A stretch of 64,000 nucleotides of DNA from Delphinapterus leucas. Its lineage: Eukaryota; Chordata; Mammalia; Artiodactyla; Monodontidae. The notes below the pieces were generated by a model. The model did no database searches. It was not told where the DNA came from and saw only the letters and a list, made by a program, of their open reading frames with translations. The stretch is taken from the NCBI RefSeq assembly GCF_002288925.2, contig NW_022098020.1, positions 31,770,162 through 31,834,161 on the forward strand, read 5' to 3'. Shown in pieces: positions 58,428 to 64,000 of this stretch; positions within the stretch are counted from its first letter, which is position 1; each line of letters opens with the position of its first letter. The translations under genes were made by a program, and so were the position numbers.

Positions 58428-60071
58428 GGAGTCAAACCACAGGAATGATATATATTTGGGGCTGAGGTGATCCCTCCTGTCTTCCCATTGCCCATAGTTA
58501 GGGGGCAGATAGTCACCTAAACCCACCCACCGTTCCGCTCAGTAACAGCCCAGTGTACTGGGGACAACCGGTTCTGAGGGGAAACTGCTCAGACAGGACG
58601 AGGAACCCTTCACTGGCCCTAAAGTTCTCAGGATCTCACCTGTCTGGGAGACAACACATAACTGACCCCACCCACATTCCATAAAATCCTGTGCTCAATG
58701 GCCTTGGAAGCAAAGGTCACCACGTGGTGAACTGGGGAGTGTGTCCTTTTGGAAGAGCTGCGCTGCTCTTCAGTGGGGAGGGCTGTATTCATCTGTCCAT
58801 GCCTCGCAGAAGGTGCCCACCTAGCCTGTGCCCCATCTTCTGTTAAGTTGACCCCTGGACTACGAATTGTGAAAGCTAAGGCAATATCCCCCTTCCTGGG
58901 GGTCCACCATCAAGGAGACTCCTGGAGACCAAGAGGTGTTTGGTCCTTTCTGCCTAGGTGGGCCATCCATCCTGCCTCGTCTTACCGTGATGGAGAGCCA
59001 GGGCAGGGAAGAGCCCAGGCTGCCCAGTGCTTTGGCCGAGCGGCTTTCTGACCAGGGAACTGGGCAGTTTTCCTCACGCCCAACCCCAGCTTTCCCCTTC
59101 ATCTGTCACAGTGTATGACATTCCACCCTCAGGGCCTCTTTGATCTTCAGGAATCTCTTACAAGGTAGATTCCCCCAGAAGGGAACATTGCTTTAGCTTT
59201 TATGACCAGCAGTGTAGGGCTGAGGGGTCTCCTTTAACACACGGGAGAGCTGATTGAAATGGGACGTCAGGTGGGTGGGCTACCACAGCAGGGCTCGTGG
59301 CCAGCCTTGCAGTGGGACTACTTATAGCAAAGACCAAATAGCTATCTTTCTTGCCTGGGGGTCCCAGCCCTTCAAGGTTATCGCTTCCCTCTGACCCTTC
59401 TCTGGGCCCTGTGACTCTGCTGGGGAGCATGGACCAGACACGGGTGATATAATCTGTGGTGTGGGAGTAGGGGCAACTGTGGCAGCATCGGCCTTGGAGG
59501 GCCAGGTCAGTCCCTGCCACTGTCCTGGAGGTACTCAATACGCAGGGACTCTTCCAGTGAGCGGTGCCATATCCCACTGGCACCTCAAGGAAATGTTTAA
59601 GAAGAGCAGGCATTTGGTTTAGCAAAGTCAGAATATCAACCGGCCAGACAAGGGGTTATAAAAGGAGAGATGATCTTTCCTTTCTGATCTTCTCGGAGAC
59701 TTTTCTTTTCCTGATGCTGGGTCCTGACAGGAAGGGATTTCAGCCCTGCTGCCACCTTGGTATTTCATGGGCTCAAAGCACCCTTTCTCTCCAAGGAAGA
59801 ACCTTGTCTTTGGGCTAAGACTACTCAGTGAAAAGTCCCTCCTCCTGGACCACAAAATGTTGGATCTCTAAGAGTGAAAGGCCAACTCATGGGCATTGTG
59901 CCCCACCAGCTCTGGGGTGCTAGGTTAAGTGGGTCAGACGATGCTCTGTGGGTGTTACTGCTTCACATGGGGACAAAAATATATTCTTCATTATTTAGAA
60001 TGTGACATTAAAAGTAATGTCAGATCTCCATTATTGTTTGACTTCTCTTGGCCTTTAAAAAAAATTCTCCT

Positions 60072-60423
60072 GGGACTTCCCTGGTGGCACAGTGGTTAAG
60101 AATCCTCCTGCCAATACAGGGGACACGGGTTTGATCCCTGGTCTGGGAAGATCCCACATGCCGCAGAGCAACTAAGCCTGTGTGCCACAACTACTGAGCC
60201 TGTGCTCTAAAGCCTGTGAGCCACAACTACTGAGCCCACATGCCACAACTTCTGAAGCCCGCATGCCCTAGAGACCGTGCTCCACAACAAGAGAAGCCAC
60301 CGCAAGCAATGAGAAGCCCACACACCACAACAAAGAGTAGCACCCACTTGCCACAACTACAGAAAGCCCACGCAGCAACGAAGAGAGCCAAAAATAAATA
60401 AATGAATGAATTAATTAATTAAT
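60072..60423 (+). mobile_element. Long CHR-type SINE
   Basis: gggacttccctggtggcacag head, three 'cacaactactgagc'-type internal repeats and an AATA/ATTA tail. Direct repeat aattctcct at 60063-60071 and 60424-60432. Confidence 0.9.
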
Positions 60424-60797
60424 AATTCTCCTACTAAGGCTGTTGCTGCATCCTTAGGCTGGCATTGCAGTTTCCTCAAAGGACCCATGCAAATTCATTT
60501 GTAATAATTGGTAAACTAAACAGTGTTTAACAGATTGGGACTGCACAGTTCTGTGCAGATAGAGTGTTAAAAATTACTTTCCCTTCTAGAAATATTAAAA
60601 GCATTTGTTTCTTTATTTTCTCTAACCAAAGTCCTATGTTGATTTGTGAAAATTAAAAAGAAAGTAATATATACAACTTTGGAAATAGTGTCTGATAATA
60701 AATAAATAAGCAAAGTATAATTTAGGCATAAAACAGAATATGACTGAAATGTTTAGGAAGTGCCTTTAATGATTTTGAAAAATGCAATACATTTTAA

Positions 60798-60915
60798 AAA
60801 ATTTTTTATTGGAGTATGGTTGATTGACAACATTGTGTTAGTTTCAGGTGTACAGCAAAGTGAATCAGTTATATATATATAACTGGTATATATAAGTTAT
60901 ATATATATAAGTGAG

Positions 60916-60948
<33 letters not shown>

Positions 60949-61110
60949 TATATATATACACTCTTTTTTTTAGGTTCTTTTCCCATATAGCTCATTGCAG
61001 AGCATTGAGTAGAGTTCCCTGTGCTCTACAGCAGGCTCTTATTAGTTATCTATTTTACATATAGTAGTGTGTATATGCCAATCCCAATCTCCCAATTTAT
61101 CCCTGCCCGC
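60798..61110 (-). mobile_element. L1 3' UTR fragment (antisense) with TA expansion
   Basis: 'ttttttattggagtatggttgattgacaacattgtgttagtttcagg' and 'agttccctgtgctctacagcaggctcttattagttatc' are reversed L1 3' UTR. Between them the normal short TA-rich part is enlarged to a TA/CA tract at about 60868-60960. Confidence 0.85.
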
Positions 61111-61368
61111 CCCCCCGCAAAATGCAATGTAATATTGGCTGTTACTATTACAATGAATAGATGACAAAGTGAATGTAAAATTGATCATGGTTCTCAGCCT
61201 TCTTTGATCATAAACCCCTTTGAGAGTCTTATTAAAGCTGTAGCTCTTTTCTCTCAGTAATAATGTACAAACATGCCTGCAACTCCAGGGGTTCATGAAC
61301 TCTTTAAATCCCTCTGCCCCATATTCTATAGACTTTGTTTACAAATCTGTGATAAGCTATATGATTTT

Positions 61369-61578
61369 TTTTTTTTTTTTTTTTTTGAGGTACGCAGGCC
61401 TCTGACTGTTGTGGCCTCTCCCGTTGCGGAGCACAGGCTCTGGACGCGCAGGCTCAGCGGCCATGGCTCACGGGCCCAGCCACTCCACGGCATGTGGGAT
61501 CTTCCCGGACCGGGGCACGAACCCATGTCCCCTGCATCGGCAGGCGGACTCTCAACCACTGCGCCACCAGGGAATCCC
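61369..61578 (-). mobile_element. Short CHR-2-type SINE (minus) with perfect TSD
   Basis: Poly-T of about 20, gaggtacgcaggcctctgac, ending gccaccagggaatccc. Perfect 15-bp repeat aagctatatgatttt at 61354-61368 and 61579-61593. Confidence 0.95.
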
Positions 61579-61819
61579 AAGCTATATGATTTTGACTATA
61601 TTTTTTAAAACATAGAAAAATGATCAGATTTTATCAGCAGTTCACCCCTGGCTGGTAGAATTAGGGGTGACTTATTTCCATTCCTCCTTTATATTTTTCT
61701 GTATTTTCTGAAGTAGCTACAGTTGTATATTGAGATATATGGAGAAAAGAAAGTAAACCATAATCTAAGATAACAGCCTTTCTTATAAAATGGAAAAGAA
61801 AAACAGAAAAAGAGATTAG

Positions 61820-62030
61820 TCAATGAACACACACAGTGACTACCTTATCTCCTGGGGAGGGTCTAATTATGCCATTACTACCAGCATCATCTTACAAGCA
61901 TCATCTTACAGAACGAGGTTGTCATAATCCTCTCCTCGGACCCTCATGGCAGCAAATAGCAGAGATGGAGTTTGAGCCAAGGGCAGTTGAGCTTGAAAGC
62001 CTGGGCATTTGACACCGTACCGTGCTGCAG
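61820..62030 (-). repeat. MIR-like remnant
   Basis: 'cagaacgaggttgtcataatcctctcc' and 'gcaaatagcagagatggagtttgagccaagggcag' weakly follow reversed MIR. It includes a 14-bp tandem repeat agcatcatcttaca (61883-61910). Confidence 0.4.
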
Positions 62031-62589
62031 GCAGGACTCTGAGAATCCCAACAACCTGGAGTTAGCCCTTCTTTTAACTATAAAGAAGACCAGTGACTCA
62101 CCAGTAGAGATGCTCTTTCAGTTTGTTCCTGAGATGAGGTTGCTCACAGCAGCAAGGTCGGCCTCTGCCTCTCTGATGTGGTCCGTGTTTCCGTTGAGTA
62201 ATTTTTAAGAGCCCTCGGTTGGTGATTATAGGAGACCCAGCCCTGCCCAATCTTGCAGATCAGAATCCACATGACCAGCCTGCACCCATGTAATTTGGGA
62301 GTCAAAGAGACGAAGCAGTGGCTCTGATGCTGCACACCCCCTGCAACCTGGCTGGGGTCTTACTCTTTTGCCAGGACCCAAGAGGGTTTTAATTTGTAAA
62401 CTGAAGGGGAGCGATATGCAGTGTCTGGTAGTCCACTGAAGATGGTGGCATTTGTACCCTAAAATTATTTCATTCACTGGTCGTATGTCTCTTTGGGGCA
62501 GTTTGGGTCTGGACCAATGCAAAGTCGATGCTATGGCCTGGGTTCCCTGTGTGCCTGCAGCTCCAGTATACGTGACAGCCCTGATTCTC

Positions 62590-62720
62590 ATACCAGTCCT
62601 GCAAGTAGGTATTACACCATTTTATAGATGAGAATACGGAGGACTGTAGCCAAAGAACAGCCCCACGGACTCACAGCTAATAACTGCCACTTCCAGGATA
62701 CGAACCCGGGTCTCCATCGT
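62590..62720 (-). repeat. MIR-type SINE remnant
   Basis: 'caccattttatagatgagaatacggaggactgtagccaaagaacagccccacggactcacagctaataac' then 'ccaggatacgaacccgggtctcc' is reversed MIR. Confidence 0.7.
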
Positions 62721-64000
62721 TGCCAGACCAGTGGACCAAATGGCTTCGAGATGATGGGCCTGCCAGAAGGCCAGACACAGCCCTTCCTCCTAAACCCACA
62801 CCACTCAGACAGTGCTCACCGCCCTGCTTGTCCAGGCTAGAATCAACAGTGAACAGGCTGAAGCAAATACTGCAGGTCAAAGCACCCATCTTTCTGAAAG
62901 AAGTCTTCTGAGACAAGACATTCCTTCACAGTGAGCCAGCCTGACATCTTGGAATCTTTAAGCTTTGAGAGATGAGTTTCTCCCAGAGACAAACAAACCG
63001 TGTCACTTAGGACCAGTTCACAGGGTGATGTTAGAAGGGGCTGAACCTTGTCAGACACACTGGCTCAGCCATGGTCGTCCCTCTCAGCAATCGCTTTCCC
63101 TCCATGGGGAAGAACAGACCTCGGCCCGGTGCCCTCCGTGACCACATACATGCTTGGGAAGGAGGGGTGATGTGTACCTTAGAGAGAGCGTGACCATACT
63201 TGTCATAACCATTCTCCAATGGAAAGTTCTCCGACGGAAAACTTGCAACTAAATTAGATGATAAGAGCCCCTCACAATTTGGGGGTCAGAATTTTATTTC
63301 AACCACTTTACAAAATGCCTTCTGTTGTCTTCCGATTTGTAGTGCTCATTGCTTCTCTTTGAAACAAAACTCTGAACTTCTTAAGGGCAAGTACCCAACC
63401 ATATGTCTTGGGTTTTTCCCAGAATATGTAAACGTTTCCGAAACAGAATCGGGGGAGAGTAAAAGTGCTGTGGCAGCCGTGCCCCCTGCAGATTCTCAGA
63501 AGTCAGACTGTGTTGGCCTGCTTCCTTTTTCTGAACACCTGACATTCTGGAGCCAGGGCCCTGCGTAGGACGGCAGTTCAGGACGCAGGGATGAGGCGGT
63601 TGCTGCTGGTAGAGGAGTAACTGCCAGGCGGTGGTGGGTGGCGGCGGCTGTGGAGGATGAGTTGGAAAAACCCTCAGAAAAGCAGCCTAACCAGAGGACA
63701 GCAGGCGGCAGGCCAGTTGTCAGGACGGGCATGTGGGTCTGAGTGTTTTGGTCAGCCCATAGTTACCAAGTAATCAGAAATCAACACCAGAAGCGATCTT
63801 CTTCACTTGGTTTTTAGGCAAAAAGGAAAACAATGACTACAAGAAAAACTACTAGGAATTTAACAGTAAAATAGAAAGATGCACCCAAGCCCCGCAGTGA
63901 ATGTGGCCCACCGTGTGGCTCAGCCTCTCCTTCCAAACCCGAGCTGTTCAGTAGAGCCTTCTGAGATGACAGGCGTGTCCTGCATCCAACACAGCGGGCA

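Noticed and set aside
58404..58526. N-terminal extension of CXCR6 by 41 codons to an upstream in-frame ATG
   Set aside because: A splice acceptor lies directly before the accepted start. The extension has no receptor-like or signal-peptide character, and human CXCR6 begins at the equivalent of MAEYDY.

Overview
The window is nuclear DNA of a placental mammal, most probably a cetacean. The evidence is a dense set of tRNA-derived CHR-type SINEs (heads reading like cttccctggtggcgcagtgg) in both the short, about 210 bp form and the longer form, several with perfect target-site duplications (TSDs). There is also a near-full-length L1, and I saw no BovB or Bov-tA ruminant repeats. Gene content matches the chemokine-receptor cluster of human 3p21.31, read in the opposite direction.

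Layout. Positions 1-323 are the 3' end of XCR1 (+ strand). Positions 324-5700 are intergenic, with old L2-like remnants and one CHR SINE. A GC-rich, TATA-less promoter with three ZNF143-type motifs lies at about 5690-6130 and starts FYCO1 (+ strand). FYCO1 has a non-coding exon 1 ending at 5934, then 13 coding exons from 15371 to 50257. All junctions have AG/GT ends and the phases close, giving 1297 codons plus two bases. The encoded order is RUN domain, very long coiled coil (mostly one 2376-nt exon), FYVE zinc finger and an LC3-interacting region. The C-terminal GOLD exons are not in the window. CXCR6, a single-coding-exon receptor, lies on the minus strand at 57378-58403 inside FYCO1 intron 14.

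Introns hold most of the sequence. Intron 5 is the most repeat-laden. It contains a 5'-truncated L1, a CHR SINE, what looks like an L1-copied retroviral transcript end, a 6.3-kb L1 with an 18-bp TSD and a SINE nested inside it, and an inverted SINE pair just before exon 6.

Functionally, XCR1 and CXCR6 are leukocyte chemokine receptors (ligands XCL1/XCL2 and CXCL16). FYCO1 is an unrelated adaptor linking LC3- and PI3P-bearing vesicles to plus-end microtubule transport. The arrangement is conserved synteny, not a shared pathway. I found no new multi-gene system. The most interesting signals are a strong spliced upstream ORF in the FYCO1 leader, the triple ZNF143 promoter, a 22-nt copy of exon 11 inside intron 10, and the apparent retrocopy of an LTR transcript.
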